DNA from: UBA11358 sp049517655 | GTDB taxonomy: Bacteria; Verrucomicrobiota; Verrucomicrobiia; Limisphaerales; UBA11358 | Direction: 5' to 3' | NCBI GenBank assembly: GCA_049517655.1 | Contig: JBEKRQ010000002.1 | Location: forward strand, 434,001-498,000 | DNA length: 64,000 nucleotides | In this document: positions 51,328 through 60,186 of the stretch, piece by piece | Layout of the letters: every line of letters begins with the position of its first letter | Position numbering within the stretch: position 1 is the first letter of the stretch | The notes under the pieces: model-generated | The model's input: the letters and a program-made list of their open reading frames with translations, nothing else | Databases searched by the model: none | Told to the model about the DNA's origin: nothing | Translations under genes and position numbers: made by a program

Positions 51328-51729
51328 TCAGTCATCAGACTGCGGCCGTTCTTGCTGTCTGTTGCGCGGCTGCTGAATTTTCCGCAACGCACGCCGCAGC
51401 GATTCGATTTCGCGTTCATCGGCGGATTTCTGGCGTTCAGCCAGCTCGACGAGTTCGAGCACTTCTTCCATTTGTTCCAACACCTGTTTGAGTGACTCGA
51501 CAATTTGCGTCACTTCTTCAACGGCTTGGCTGATGGCGGAAGAAACAGTTGCGTTTTTGGGTTCCGGCAAAGCAGCCGCGCCCGGCAGTGGTGAAGTCTG
51601 GGGAATTTGTCCGGTCCGACGCCGGCCGCGTCCGCGTCCACCGCGAGGAATCCGCTGTTGTCCGCCGCCTGAATTCCGCGGCTGCGCTGGAAAATTCGAT
51701 TCCGTTTGTTGTTTTTCCGGCGAGGGCAT
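51328..51729 (-). CDS. Hypothetical protein with RG-rich and coiled-coil parts
   Basis: The family is not recognised. The 133-residue protein starts at ATG 51729 (MPSPEKQQTESNF). Residues about 20-45 are Arg/Gly-rich (RIPRGGRGRGRRR), followed by a Pro-rich linker and a long coiled coil (about 65-115: AISQAVEEVTQIVESLKQVL and ELVELAERQKSADEREIE). The end is Gln/Arg-rich. The layout suggests nucleic-acid or ribosome binding plus oligomerisation. It lies 52 bases downstream of the FIST gene and may share its transcript. Confidence 0.6.
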   Translation of the reverse strand: MPSPEKQQTESNFPAQPRNSGGGQQRIPRGGRGRGRRRTGQIPQTSPLPGAAALPEPKNATVSSAISQAVEEVTQIVESLKQVLEQMEEVLELVELAERQKSADEREIESLRRALRKIQQPRNRQQERPQSDD

Positions 51730-51781
51730 TTCCGGGCGTGAGCATGACGCGCCGCCGGAGAAAAGCAATGGCGAATTGGAA

Positions 51782-52969
51782 TCACTTTTTCACAAACAGG
51801 GCAAGCGACGCGGTGTGGCGGTGCAGAAAATTTTTTTGGCCGACGGGACCGATTTCGCCGTTGCAGAAAAATCCGGCGAGTCCGAGTGGGCCGAGTTGCT
51901 TTTTTACCAACTCGGCGTCGTGGTTTGGGCGCCCGAAAAGATTTTGGCCGCGACCATTGCAGCAGCAGAGGCAACCGCCGTAAATCGTCGAGTCGGCGAG
52001 TTGTTTTTTTGCGCGCGACAGCAGTTCGTTCATGTCCTCGGTCGCCGCCACCGCGTCGCGCCGCTGGAATTGCATGGTCTGCCCCGCGCGCGGCATCGCA
52101 CCGACGGCCAGCACGCCGGAGTTTGGGTCGCCGCCGATGAGATTGCGCACGAGAAAATCGCCGCGATGAAAATCTTCGAGATATTCATTGGCAACAAGGC
52201 CAATGAACAAATTACCGCGTGCCTTTTGTTGTTCAGCAAGAGGAAGTTTTTGGAACGTCTCCGCAAGCACGGCATAGGCGGGGCGGTTGGCGATTTGGCG
52301 AATCAAATTGTGTTCGACGCGCGTGAGCGTCCACGTCTCGCCGATGGGCGTGCAGCCTTGCGAAATGACACTCGCCAATTTCACGTCGCCGCCAAAGGAA
52401 ACGGCCACGCCGCCGTCCTCGAACACATCGCCGTTCAAGTAGACTTGGGTCGTCTGGTCTGAAAAAGCGCCACCGGCCAGACCGCCGAGCGCGGGCAACG
52501 GTGCGTAGGCTTCATTCCAGGAGCGAAGCCAACTTTCCGCATCGAGATGAAACGGGTCAATGAACACAAGCCAGCCGTTCGAGCGCTTTGGTTCGACGCT
52601 GGTTTCCAAATACCAGTAGGCCGTGCCGTCAGCTTCTTCGACTTGTTTTTGGGTGAAACGGAAGCCTTTCAATTCCGCCCCCGGCAATGAATAAAGCGCG
52701 AGCACAAATCCCGACGCTCCTTCAATTTCCTGCGAGTCGGCAATCAATCCCGTGCTGGAACAGCCCGCGAGCAGCGGAATCCGGGCATGCACGCGCAAAA
52801 TTTCCAGCGTCTGCCGCGCGTGCGGAAAAAATTTCGGCGACATGAAAATGAGGCCGAGCGAAACCTGCGCCGCGGGAAGTTGCGCGCGCAAATTCTCCGC
52901 CCACTGCCGCAGTTCGGTTTCATTGAAACCGCCCGGCCAGTGCGCGGCGATGGAAAATTCGTTGTTCAC
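51782..52969 (-). CDS. FIST-domain signalling protein
   Basis: The 395-residue protein has a FIST N-terminal domain (LGLIFMSPKFFPHARQTLEI, LLAGCSSTGLIADSQEIEGA, ALGGLAGGAFSD) and a FIST C-terminal domain. The last part has GRPNHDAELVKKQLG, GLAGFFCNGEIGPVG and HRHTASLALFV, the family signature; GFFCNGEIGPVG is its hallmark loop. FIST proteins sense small ligands, perhaps amino acids, for signal transduction. A Cys cluster (GGCLCCCNGRG) near 345 is unusual and might bind a metal. It starts 4 bases after lysA on the same strand. Confidence 0.92.
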   Translation of the reverse strand: MNNEFSIAAHWPGGFNETELRQWAENLRAQLPAAQVSLGLIFMSPKFFPHARQTLEILRVHARIPLLAGCSSTGLIADSQEIEGASGFVLALYSLPGAELKGFRFTQKQVEEADGTAYWYLETSVEPKRSNGWLVFIDPFHLDAESWLRSWNEAYAPLPALGGLAGGAFSDQTTQVYLNGDVFEDGGVAVSFGGDVKLASVISQGCTPIGETWTLTRVEHNLIRQIANRPAYAVLAETFQKLPLAEQQKARGNLFIGLVANEYLEDFHRGDFLVRNLIGGDPNSGVLAVGAMPRAGQTMQFQRRDAVAATEDMNELLSRAKKQLADSTIYGGCLCCCNGRGQNLFGRPNHDAELVKKQLGPLGLAGFFCNGEIGPVGQKNFLHRHTASLALFVKK

Positions 52970-52973
52970 GGCA

Positions 52974-54272
52974 CTACTTCAACCATGCCACAATTTTTTC
53001 CCCCGACCAAATTTCCTTGACCGGCTGGCGTTCGCGCGCGATGGCGGCGCGTTTGCCGTTCACCAGAATTTCGGCGGCGAGCGGACGCGTGTTGTAGTTC
53101 GACGCCATGACAAAACCATACGCGCCCGCGCTCAACAGCGCGAGATAATCGCCCTCGCTGACCACCGGCAACAGTCGATCTTTGCAAAAATAGTCGCCGG
53201 ATTCGCAAATCGGTCCAACGACGTCGGATTTCACCAACGCGCCACTTTTGCGCGTGAGCGGAATGATTTCGTGATAGGCGTCGTAAAACGCCGGGCGAAT
53301 CAGGTCGTTCATTGCCGCGTCCACGATGGTGAAATTTTTCCGGCCGGTTTTTTTCACGAACTCAACGCGCGTGACCAAGATGCCCGCGTTGCCGGAAATG
53401 AAACGTCCCGGCTCAATCAAAATTCGCAAACCAAGCGGTCGGAGCAGCGGTACAAGCCGCGCGGCATATTTGGCCGGAGTCAAAACATCTTTTGCCCCGC
53501 GTCCATCCCACCACGACAATTGGCCGCTGGCGAGCGCGGATTGGTAAATAATGCCCAGCCCGCCGCCGATGCTGAAAAATTCCAATCCATGTCTTGCTTT
53601 CAGTTTTTCAACGAGCGGCAACACTTTGCGCACGGCCTTTTCAAACGGCGCGACTTCCGTGATTTGCGAGCCGATGTGCATTTGCAATCCGCGCAGCCGG
53701 AGATTTTTCAATTTGGCGGCACGCGCATAAACACCGCCGATTTTCTCGAGCGCAATGCCGAATTTGTTTTCGTAAGTGCCGGTGGTGATTTTCGCGTGCG
53801 TTTTGGCCTCCACGTTCGGATTTACCCGAATGGCGACCGGTGCGATTTTTTTCAACCGCGCCGCGATGCGATTGATGCGCTGCAATTCCGGTTCGCTTTC
53901 AGCGTTGAGCGAATAAACATTCTGCCGCAGCGCAAATTCAATTTCGTCCCCCGTTTTTCCAACGCCGGCGAAAACGCACTGGCGCGGGTCGCCGCCCGCC
54001 GCGATGACGCGCCTCAATTCGCCTCCGCTGACAACGTCGAATCCGCTGCTGAGCCGCGCGAGCGCGCGCAGCACGGACAGATTGGAATTGGATTTGACGG
54101 CGAAACAAACGAGGTGTTCCACCGGCGACATCGCAGCATCGAGTTTTTGGAAGTGGCCGGTCAGCGTGCGCTGCGAATAAACATAAAGCGGCGTGCCAAA
54201 TTTTCTGGCGAGCGCCTCGACGGCGACACCTTCGCAAAACAAATTCCGGCCGATGTAACGAAAGTCATGCAT
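52974..54272 (-). CDS. lysA: Diaminopimelate decarboxylase
   Basis: LysA makes lysine from meso-diaminopimelate with PLP. The 432-residue protein has YVYSQRTLTGHFQKLDAA, VCFAVKSNSNLSVLRALARL with the PLP Lys, SGFDVVSGGELRRVIAAG, LQMHIGSQI and GPICESGDYFCKDRLLP. These are the fold-III decarboxylase motifs. It is followed at once by the FIST gene. The upstream neighbour is the low-complexity secreted protein, separated by a strong terminator. Confidence 0.95.
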   Translation of the reverse strand: MHDFRYIGRNLFCEGVAVEALARKFGTPLYVYSQRTLTGHFQKLDAAMSPVEHLVCFAVKSNSNLSVLRALARLSSGFDVVSGGELRRVIAAGGDPRQCVFAGVGKTGDEIEFALRQNVYSLNAESEPELQRINRIAARLKKIAPVAIRVNPNVEAKTHAKITTGTYENKFGIALEKIGGVYARAAKLKNLRLRGLQMHIGSQITEVAPFEKAVRKVLPLVEKLKARHGLEFFSIGGGLGIIYQSALASGQLSWWDGRGAKDVLTPAKYAARLVPLLRPLGLRILIEPGRFISGNAGILVTRVEFVKKTGRKNFTIVDAAMNDLIRPAFYDAYHEIIPLTRKSGALVKSDVVGPICESGDYFCKDRLLPVVSEGDYLALLSAGAYGFVMASNYNTRPLAAEILVNGKRAAIARERQPVKEIWSGEKIVAWLK

Positions 54273-54311
54273 GACGATTGCAGTCTAAAATTCGTGGCGT
54301 GTCATGGCAAA

Positions 54312-54341
54312 GAAAAAGCCCGCCGGCAAAAACCGGCGGGC
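54312..54341 (-). terminator. Intrinsic terminator after the low-complexity secreted protein
   Basis: On the minus strand GCCCGCCGG pairs with CCGGCGGGC over 9 bp (54318-54326 with 54333-54341), followed by TTTTTCTTT. It separates the low-complexity gene from lysA. Confidence 0.85.
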
Positions 54342-54358
54342 AAGGGCGTAAATCCATT

Positions 54359-55198
54359 TTACGGATCAGCCAGAATTTTTGCGCGCTCGGTTTGGTATTG
54401 TCCGGCTGTGATGGCATTGGCCTCATATTTCTCCAGCAAGGCGTTGAGTTGGGTTTGTTTGTCGGTGGAAATAGGCAGCGGTGGCGCCACAATTGGTTGC
54501 ATCTCCGGTTCCTTTACAATGTTAGGCACTGCATTTGTTTGGGGCGCATTGGCTGTTTGGGGCACCTTGGCCTTTTTGTGCGCTTTGGCTTTTTTCGCCG
54601 GTTTGGCGGGAGCGGGCTGAACCTCGGACATGGCTGGCCCCGGCGTTTGAACAGGAGCAATGCCGGGTTCGGGGACTGCTTGTGGATTTTCCACCGGCGC
54701 TGGTGCAACCGTTTCGGCAGGTGCGTTGGTTTCAGTTGTTGGTGGCTGCGTTTCAGCCGGCGGCGCAGGTGTCGGGGCAACTGTGTTCGTTGTGGTCGTC
54801 GTCTCGGGAGTTGCCGGCGCTGGAGTTGCCGGCCGATTTTCTGTCGGCGCTGGCGCAACCGTTTCGGCGGGTGCGTTGATTTCAGTTGTTGTTATTGTTG
54901 TTGTTGTTGTTGTTGCCGGTCGATTTTCCGCCGATGCTGGCGCAACCATTTTGGCAGGTGCGTTGGTCTCAGTTGTTGTTGTTGTTGTTGTTGTTATTGT
55001 TGCCAGCCGATTTTCCGCCAGTGGCGGAGGAACAATTGGAGCCATGTTGGTTTCGGGAATGGCTGCCGAAGTGACGGTCGGCTGATTTGGTTGTTCGGGC
55101 GCAGCGGCTGGGGCGGGATTGTCATCCGCGCGAACAGTGATGAAGCTTACACAAAAAGCGACCGCGCAAACTGCGGAAAACCACTTGAAAATTTGCAT
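54359..55198 (-). CDS. Secreted low-complexity protein with SHOCT-like end
   Basis: The 279-residue protein begins with a signal peptide (FSAVCAVAFCVSFITVRADD). The centre (about 35-190) is made of imperfect repeats built from PAETVAPAP, ENRPAT, poly-Thr and TNAPA. Near the end a Lys/Ala segment (PAKPAKKAKAHKKAK) is followed by TQLNALLEKYEANAITAGQY, which resembles a SHOCT-type short domain. The gene-level repeats include runs of GTT/AAC codons (54890-55010). It is probably a periplasmic or wall-associated tether. The family is unknown. Confidence 0.65.
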   Translation of the reverse strand: MQIFKWFSAVCAVAFCVSFITVRADDNPAPAAAPEQPNQPTVTSAAIPETNMAPIVPPPLAENRLATITTTTTTTTETNAPAKMVAPASAENRPATTTTTTITTTEINAPAETVAPAPTENRPATPAPATPETTTTTNTVAPTPAPPAETQPPTTETNAPAETVAPAPVENPQAVPEPGIAPVQTPGPAMSEVQPAPAKPAKKAKAHKKAKVPQTANAPQTNAVPNIVKEPEMQPIVAPPLPISTDKQTQLNALLEKYEANAITAGQYQTERAKILADP

Positions 55199-55207
55199 GT
55201 TTTTCTT

Positions 55208-56233
55208 CTACACCAATCCTTGCGTGGAAGCAACTGTTTTTCCGGCGGTGGAAAATAACCGCCGCCACGCGCCTGGGAACGGATAGCTGAACGCCGACAG
55301 CAGCAAAATCCGACGCACTTCACTGCGGGGAATCTTGATGCCCCGTTGCAATTCAACAACGTTGGCAGCGCGCAGTCGTTCAATCGTCCTGACACCGATC
55401 AAAATCGGCCAGGCGCAGGCGAGGCGGACGCGCACCTGCCCGAACGGCAGTGAATTTGTGTAAGCCCAGCCCGCCGCCAGATGCGATTCCGCCTTGTTGA
55501 GGCATTCGCGGAACAGCGGCAGGAATTTCGCTTCGTTCGCAGGCGACAACAAGTCGGCGGGTTTCAGGCCGGCCTCAACCAATTTGTCCGCCGGCAAATA
55601 GCACCGGCCATTGCGCAAATCCGCCGGCAAATCGCGCAGAATGTTCACGAACTGCAAACCTTTGCCGAACCGAATGCCGTTTGCCAGTAGAAGTTCATCG
55701 TCCAGTTTCGCCTTGGGAAACAAATGGGCGCGGCAGATTTTTGTCCAAAATCCACCGACGCAGCCGGCGACACGATAGGTGTAATCTTCCAGTTCAGCCT
55801 CGGTTCCCAGCGCGACGATTTTCCCGGCGGACGCGCCGGCGAACCGGCGTAAATCCAATTCCTGTCCACCCGTGATGATCGTCAGGACGTTGCGGACGAG
55901 TTTTAAATCGGCGGGCGAAAGCGTTTGCAGCTGCGCGAGGCTGTCCTCGACTTTTTCCAACAGCGCGCGTTCGGCAGGCAGGGCCTGATGTTGGGCAAGC
56001 TCACCGAAATTCAGCGGTGCGGCATTTTGACCGAGAATCCGTTCGCGCAGCTTTTGCAGCGCGTCGAGCCGTTGTTCCAGCGGGACCAGTTCGGTATCGG
56101 CAATGGTGTCGGTCGTGCGCGCGAGCAGATACGCGAGGCCGATTTGCGGACGCACACGCGCCGGCAGCACGCGCAACGTCAGATAAAGCGAGCGCGACGT
56201 CGCCTTGAGCAGATCGTTCAACGATTTTGGCAT
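55208..56233 (-). CDS. Squalene/phytoene synthase family protein
   Basis: The 341-residue protein has the isoprenyl synthase fold of squalene/phytoene synthases. The first Asp-rich motif is replaced by LARTTDTIADTELVPLEQRL, and the second is LQFVNILRDLPADLRNGRCYLP. The middle has GTEAELEDYTYRVAGCVGGFW. This class joins two FPP or GGPP units for hopanoid or carotenoid lipids. The product cannot be told; squalene-type is likely by resemblance. No other isoprenoid gene is adjacent. Confidence 0.88.
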   Translation of the reverse strand: MPKSLNDLLKATSRSLYLTLRVLPARVRPQIGLAYLLARTTDTIADTELVPLEQRLDALQKLRERILGQNAAPLNFGELAQHQALPAERALLEKVEDSLAQLQTLSPADLKLVRNVLTIITGGQELDLRRFAGASAGKIVALGTEAELEDYTYRVAGCVGGFWTKICRAHLFPKAKLDDELLLANGIRFGKGLQFVNILRDLPADLRNGRCYLPADKLVEAGLKPADLLSPANEAKFLPLFRECLNKAESHLAAGWAYTNSLPFGQVRVRLACAWPILIGVRTIERLRAANVVELQRGIKIPRSEVRRILLLSAFSYPFPGAWRRLFSTAGKTVASTQGLV

Positions 56234-56243
56234 TGTATCTTAT

Positions 56244-56325
56244 TGTCCCAAAGGGACACCGGATATTAGCCAGCCACGAAGTGGCTGGAAAGCCAACCAA
56301 AATCGAATCGTGTCCCGCAAGGGAC
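56244..56325. repeat. REP-like palindromes on the left of the RAYT gene
   Basis: There are three short palindromes. TGTCCC-AAA-GGGACA lies at 56244-56258, CCAGCCAC-GAA-GTGGCTGG at 56270-56288, and GTCCC-GCAA-GGGAC at 56312-56325. They repeat in inverted form to the right of the transposase. Confidence 0.8.
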
Positions 56326-56336
56326 GCTGGGAAACA

Positions 56337-56783
56337 TTACCACAAATATTTTTCATCGTATTTAACGTGATGTTTTTTAAGGAATGCCACGTATTCCTCC
56401 TGAAATGTTTTTGTCTGATGATGTTCGGCTTGATTTGCGATGTATTCCTTGACAGCGTCGCGATTTGAAATGCTCACCGTGAACGCGCCGTAGCCCTGTT
56501 GCCATGCGAAATTTTTCACGCCAAGGGTTTCGTGAATCCACCGGGACGAAGTTTGTTTGATGTCTTGCACAAATGACGCCAGCGGATGTGTTGCCCGTAA
56601 ACCAACAAGCAAATGAACATGATCCGCCGTGCCGCCGATGGCTTCGGGAATGCCGTCTGCCGCACGAATCAGACCGCCGAGATATTCGTGCAAACGCACA
56701 CGCCATTCATCCACTATGAACGGATGCCGGTCTTTTGTGCTGAACACAATGTGGTAATGCAGGCTTAAATGGGTTGCGGGCAT
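56337..56783 (-). CDS. REP-associated tyrosine transposase (IS200-like)
   Basis: This is a 148-residue Y1 transposase of the RAYT group. It has LSLHYHIVFSTKDRHPFI, the HUH-type site in ADHVHLLVGL, and the catalytic Tyr in EYIANQAEHHQTKTFQEEYV. The start ATG is at 56783. It is flanked on both sides by the same palindromic unit in opposite orientation. RAYTs are thought to mobilise REP sequences and have lost ordinary IS behaviour. No truncation is visible, so it may still be active. Confidence 0.9.
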   Translation of the reverse strand: MPATHLSLHYHIVFSTKDRHPFIVDEWRVRLHEYLGGLIRAADGIPEAIGGTADHVHLLVGLRATHPLASFVQDIKQTSSRWIHETLGVKNFAWQQGYGAFTVSISNRDAVKEYIANQAEHHQTKTFQEEYVAFLKKHHVKYDEKYLW

Positions 56784-56794
56784 TTGCTTTCCGG

Positions 56795-56850
56795 CGTCCC
56801 TTTCGGGACGTATGGTTTTATCGTCCGATTACCAGCCACTTCGTGGCTGG
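56795..56850. repeat. REP-like palindromes on the right of the RAYT gene
   Basis: CGTCCC-TTTC-GGGACG lies at 56795-56810 and CCAGCCAC-TTC-GTGGCTGG at 56832-56850. The latter is the exact reverse complement of the left copy at 56270-56288, and the match extends into ATTAG/CTAAT. Confidence 0.8.
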
Positions 56851-56886
56851 CTAATTTCCAGTTGTGCCTTCAGCACGAACCGATGC

Positions 56887-57605
56887 TCACATAAATTTGC
56901 GGCGCTTGAATATCGCGATGTCTGCGGCAGAAAGTTCAAACCATTCGCCGTTTTTACGTTTTAATGCAAACCTGTTGTGCCAATAAGCTTCAATTCCACT
57001 TGGGTCATCAGTTCGAATAACATGAACCGTTGAAGCTTTTTCGGGAAGCTGTAAAGCAATCTCATACTCTCGACGCCCCACAGAATTGGCTTTTCCAATT
57101 TTGTAGAAACGCCCCGACTTGATGAGATAGACATAGCCGATTTGTTCTTCCAAAGCTCCCGGCTTTTCAGGCGCATCGCAATTATGAGCAAGATATTCTT
57201 CACAAAAGTTGACAACATTTTTGTATTCGCTTTGGCCTCTGCAATAATCAGCAAGCTCTTTGATAAAATCAGGCTTTGCTCCAATCCGATCAAACACTTT
57301 TTCGTTAGGAAATTCTGGGTCACTGCACTTTTTCAAGCGCAAATCACCCGTCGCTGGAATCCGCCCCAGTTCACGAGCAAGATTTGCAAATTTGGCAAGA
57401 ACATCTGTTTTATCAAATGCCGTTTTGAGTTGATTTGGAGCAAAACCGGCTTCAAGAACTGCGTCGTTCCAACGAGCCCAAATTTTTCCAAACCACTCGG
57501 TTTTTTTATTCCTGTCTCATCTTCAAATTTTCGCCAGCCTAACGGGACTCCACCGTTTGCTTCGGTAGTTCGCTTTATTTCTTGAAGAATATGCAGCTTT
57601 GTCAT
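56887..57605 (-). pseudogene. Homing-type GIY-YIG endonuclease gene with a frameshift
   Basis: Two frames together make one protein of about 239 residues. The start (57605) reads MTKLHILQEIKRTTEANGGV, a homing-endonuclease-associated repeat. Then at a run of seven A (about 57508-57514 on the plus strand as T) the frame breaks. In the -1 frame it continues WFGKIWARWNDAVLEAGF, then LAKFANLARELGRIPATG and LKKCSDPEFPNEKVFDRIG (a second repeat), and ends in GYVYLIKSGRFYKIGKA, a MUG113/T5orf172-like GIY-YIG domain. Either one A was lost or sequencing erred, or a -1 slip on A AAA AAC makes the full protein. Confidence 0.75.
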
Positions 57606-57615
57606 GGCGATTATT

Positions 57616-59016
57616 TTACGAAAGCCGTTCGCGCCATCTTACCAGTTGCTTCACGACTTCCTTAGTTCCGGGCGCGCCAATCAAATTTCGTTTGGCCATC
57701 GCACGCTGCAAATTGAAGACGCCGAGCACATCATGGCCAAAGATTTTATCCACGGATTGCAATTCCGTGGACGTGAGTTGGTTGAGCGGTTTGCCGCTTT
57801 TTTCCGCCAGCGCCACAATCTTGCCGACGACGTGGTACGCCTGTCGGAATGGCATTCCTTTTTTGACAAGATAATCTGCGAGGTCGGTCGCCAGCAACAC
57901 CGGGTCGCTCGCGGCAGCGGCGCAGGCACGCGCGTTGACCTTCGTATTTCGCAACATCGCGGCCATGATGCGCACGGTCGCGCGCACGGTGTCGGCGGTG
58001 TCGAACAGCCGTTCCTTGTCTTCCTGCAAATCGCGGTTGTAAGCCATCGGCAAACCTTTCAGCAGCGTGAGTAGCGCGACAAGGTTGCCAATGACGCGGC
58101 CGGTTTTGCCGCGCGCGAGTTCCGCGATGTCGGGATTTTTCTTTTGCGGCATGAGCGACGAGCCGGTGGTGTAGGCGTCGGCGATGTTGATGAAATCAAA
58201 TTCCGCGCTGGCCCAGAAAATCAAATCCTCGGCCAGCCGTGACAAATGAACGGCGAGCAATGCGGCGGCAGCGCAAAATTCGACGACGAAATCGCGGTCG
58301 CTGACGGCGTCCATGGAATTTTGTGTGAGCTGCGGTTTGCCGCTGGCGTCCACGAAGCCGAGCAATTTGGCGACGAGCACACGGTCGAGCGGCAGCGTGG
58401 AACCGGCAATCGCGCCGCTGCCGAGCGGGCAGACGTTCGCGCGCGAGTGGCAGTCCCAAAGGCGTTCGCAGTCGCGCTCCAGCATCTCGACGTAGGCGAG
58501 CAGATGATGCGCGAGATACACGGGCTGTGCGCGTTGCAAATGCGTGTAACCGGGAATCAGCACGTCGGAATTTTTTTTGCCGAGTGAGACGAGCGCGCGC
58601 TGCAAATCGGTGATTTCACCGAGCAACGAAACGATTTCATCGCGCAGCCAGAGGCGCATGTCGAGGGTGACTTGGTCGTTGCGCGAGCGGGCGGTGTGGA
58701 GCTTGGCGCCGACGGGAACGCGCTTTGTCAGTTCGGCCTCAATGTTCATGTGGACGTCTTCAAGTTCGGGTTTCCACTTGAATTTGCCCGCGGCGATTTC
58801 GCGTCCGATCTTGTCGAGTCCGCGGACGATGGCGATTTCCTCGGACTTGGTGAGCACGCCGATTTTGCGGAGCATGGCGGCATGGGCGAGCGAACCAAGG
58901 ATGTCGTGCCGCCAGAGCCGGTGGTCGAAGGAGATGGATTCGGTGAATTGCGCGACGTCCGCGCTGACTTCGCGCGCGAATCGTCCGCTGCGGGAGACTG
59001 GAGAGATTTTTTTCAT
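57616..59016 (-). CDS. argH: Argininosuccinate lyase
   Basis: ArgH releases fumarate from argininosuccinate to give arginine. The 466-residue protein has HTARSRNDQVTLDMRLWLRD, PGYTHLQRAQPVYLAHHL and the signature TTGSSLMPQKKNPDIAELAR with the catalytic Ser. LPLDRVLVAKLLGF and the C-terminal VGKIVALAEKSGK complete the fold. The start is ATG 59016. No other arg gene is near. It ends 11 bases before the GIY-YIG gene begins on the same strand. Confidence 0.96.
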   Translation of the reverse strand: MKKISPVSRSGRFAREVSADVAQFTESISFDHRLWRHDILGSLAHAAMLRKIGVLTKSEEIAIVRGLDKIGREIAAGKFKWKPELEDVHMNIEAELTKRVPVGAKLHTARSRNDQVTLDMRLWLRDEIVSLLGEITDLQRALVSLGKKNSDVLIPGYTHLQRAQPVYLAHHLLAYVEMLERDCERLWDCHSRANVCPLGSGAIAGSTLPLDRVLVAKLLGFVDASGKPQLTQNSMDAVSDRDFVVEFCAAAALLAVHLSRLAEDLIFWASAEFDFINIADAYTTGSSLMPQKKNPDIAELARGKTGRVIGNLVALLTLLKGLPMAYNRDLQEDKERLFDTADTVRATVRIMAAMLRNTKVNARACAAAASDPVLLATDLADYLVKKGMPFRQAYHVVGKIVALAEKSGKPLNQLTSTELQSVDKIFGHDVLGVFNLQRAMAKRNLIGAPGTKEVVKQLVRWRERLS

Positions 59017-59161
59017 GCGCTTTAATTAAACCGCCGATGAACGCGGATGCACACAGGTTTCGAGATGCGGCGGCAAAATTCAATCACAAAGACGCGGAAA
59101 AAACCCCTTGAAAAACCCCGTTGCCAGCGGCACGCGGATGTGGAATGCTATTTCAAACAAT

Positions 59162-60010
59162 ATGAGCGAGTTTAGTTTTGTCTGTCCGGCTTGCGGTCAG
59201 AACATCAAGTGCGAGTCGTGGCGGAGCAACTCGATGATGGAATGCCCATCGTGCTTCCAGAGGGTCATCGTTCCGCAAGCTCCCGCAACCGACGATGTGG
59301 AATTAATCATAAAAGGCTCGAAGGCCGCCAAGCGAGTGGTGACAAAACCGGAGACGAATTTGGGAACGCCGCCTGTTCCAACCCCGCCTGCAAAAGATTC
59401 TCTGGTGCCAGGAATCGCCTTTGTCGTTTTGCTTTGCGCAGCGCTTGCGATGGCGTTTATATTTAAGGGGAAAATTTTTAAATCCACCGGCAATCAAACC
59501 AGCGGGCAAACCAACCAAGTCGTAACGACGCCAAGAAAGCAGCAAACCTCTGCTCCACCACCGACGACGACGACGAATAATGCGAATTGGACGTTGAAGC
59601 TCGACGCGGTGACGATTCCAAGTTCGGCGGTAACGGGATATGTTCATGGAAAGGCTTTCATTCCAGAGCAAGTGACTTTGGCGGGGGGCGCGTTTACATT
59701 GCGCACGGCGGACAATCCACCGACGGTCGGCGTTTCCATTTATCTTCATGCAAACCGAAGCGAAGACCTTGCGAGACAATCGGTCAATATTGAGCCCGAT
59801 TCGGCCGGTGTGCCGTGGATCGATTTGCGATGGAAGGATGAAGGGGGCCAGTATTTGGCGCAAACCATCACGAAAGGATACGCATTGCGAATCGAGTTTG
59901 GGCAACTCACTGGCAACCGGCTGCCAGGGAAAATTTATCTTTGCACACCGGACGGGACAAAAAGCTGGCTGAAGGGGGCGTTCGATGCTCAAATCCTCAA
60001 CTCCAGATAG
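59162..60010 (+). CDS. Zinc-ribbon membrane protein, paralogue A
   Basis: The 282-residue protein starts MSEFSFVCPACGQNIKCES. A second Cys pair (ECPSCFQRVIVP) completes an N-terminal zinc ribbon of about 45 residues. One membrane helix lies near 90-110 (IAFVVLLCAALAMAFIF), then a Thr/Gln linker, and a C-terminal beta domain (about 150-282) with IPSSAVTGYVHGKAFIPEQ and GYALRIEFGQLTGNRLPGK. The family is unknown. An earlier TTG (59108) or ATG (59138) is possible; 59162 begins the zinc ribbon and matches paralogue B. Function unknown. Confidence 0.7.
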   Translation: MSEFSFVCPACGQNIKCESWRSNSMMECPSCFQRVIVPQAPATDDVELIIKGSKAAKRVVTKPETNLGTPPVPTPPAKDSLVPGIAFVVLLCAALAMAFIFKGKIFKSTGNQTSGQTNQVVTTPRKQQTSAPPPTTTTNNANWTLKLDAVTIPSSAVTGYVHGKAFIPEQVTLAGGAFTLRTADNPPTVGVSIYLHANRSEDLARQSVNIEPDSAGVPWIDLRWKDEGGQYLAQTITKGYALRIEFGQLTGNRLPGKIYLCTPDGTKSWLKGAFDAQILNSR

Positions 60011-60186
60011 CTGAAACCGGAAAGTGAAGGAGGCTGTTGTTCTCTCATTGACAAAACGGCGGTGGAGCTGATGGAATTCCATTTTCTCCCATTCCACAAT
60101 TGGAATTCAGGGCACGATTAAGATTGGAACCAGGGAAAAACCCCGTTGCTAGAGTCACACGAATGTGGAATCCTATTTTCAACAGC

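Noticed and set aside
52752..54620. 622-codon frame opposite lysA
   Set aside because: Antisense shadow; lysA has all motifs on the other strand.
54660..55070. CRISPR-like repeats
   Set aside because: The repeats are in-frame codon repeats of a low-complexity protein, without uniform repeat and spacer lengths.
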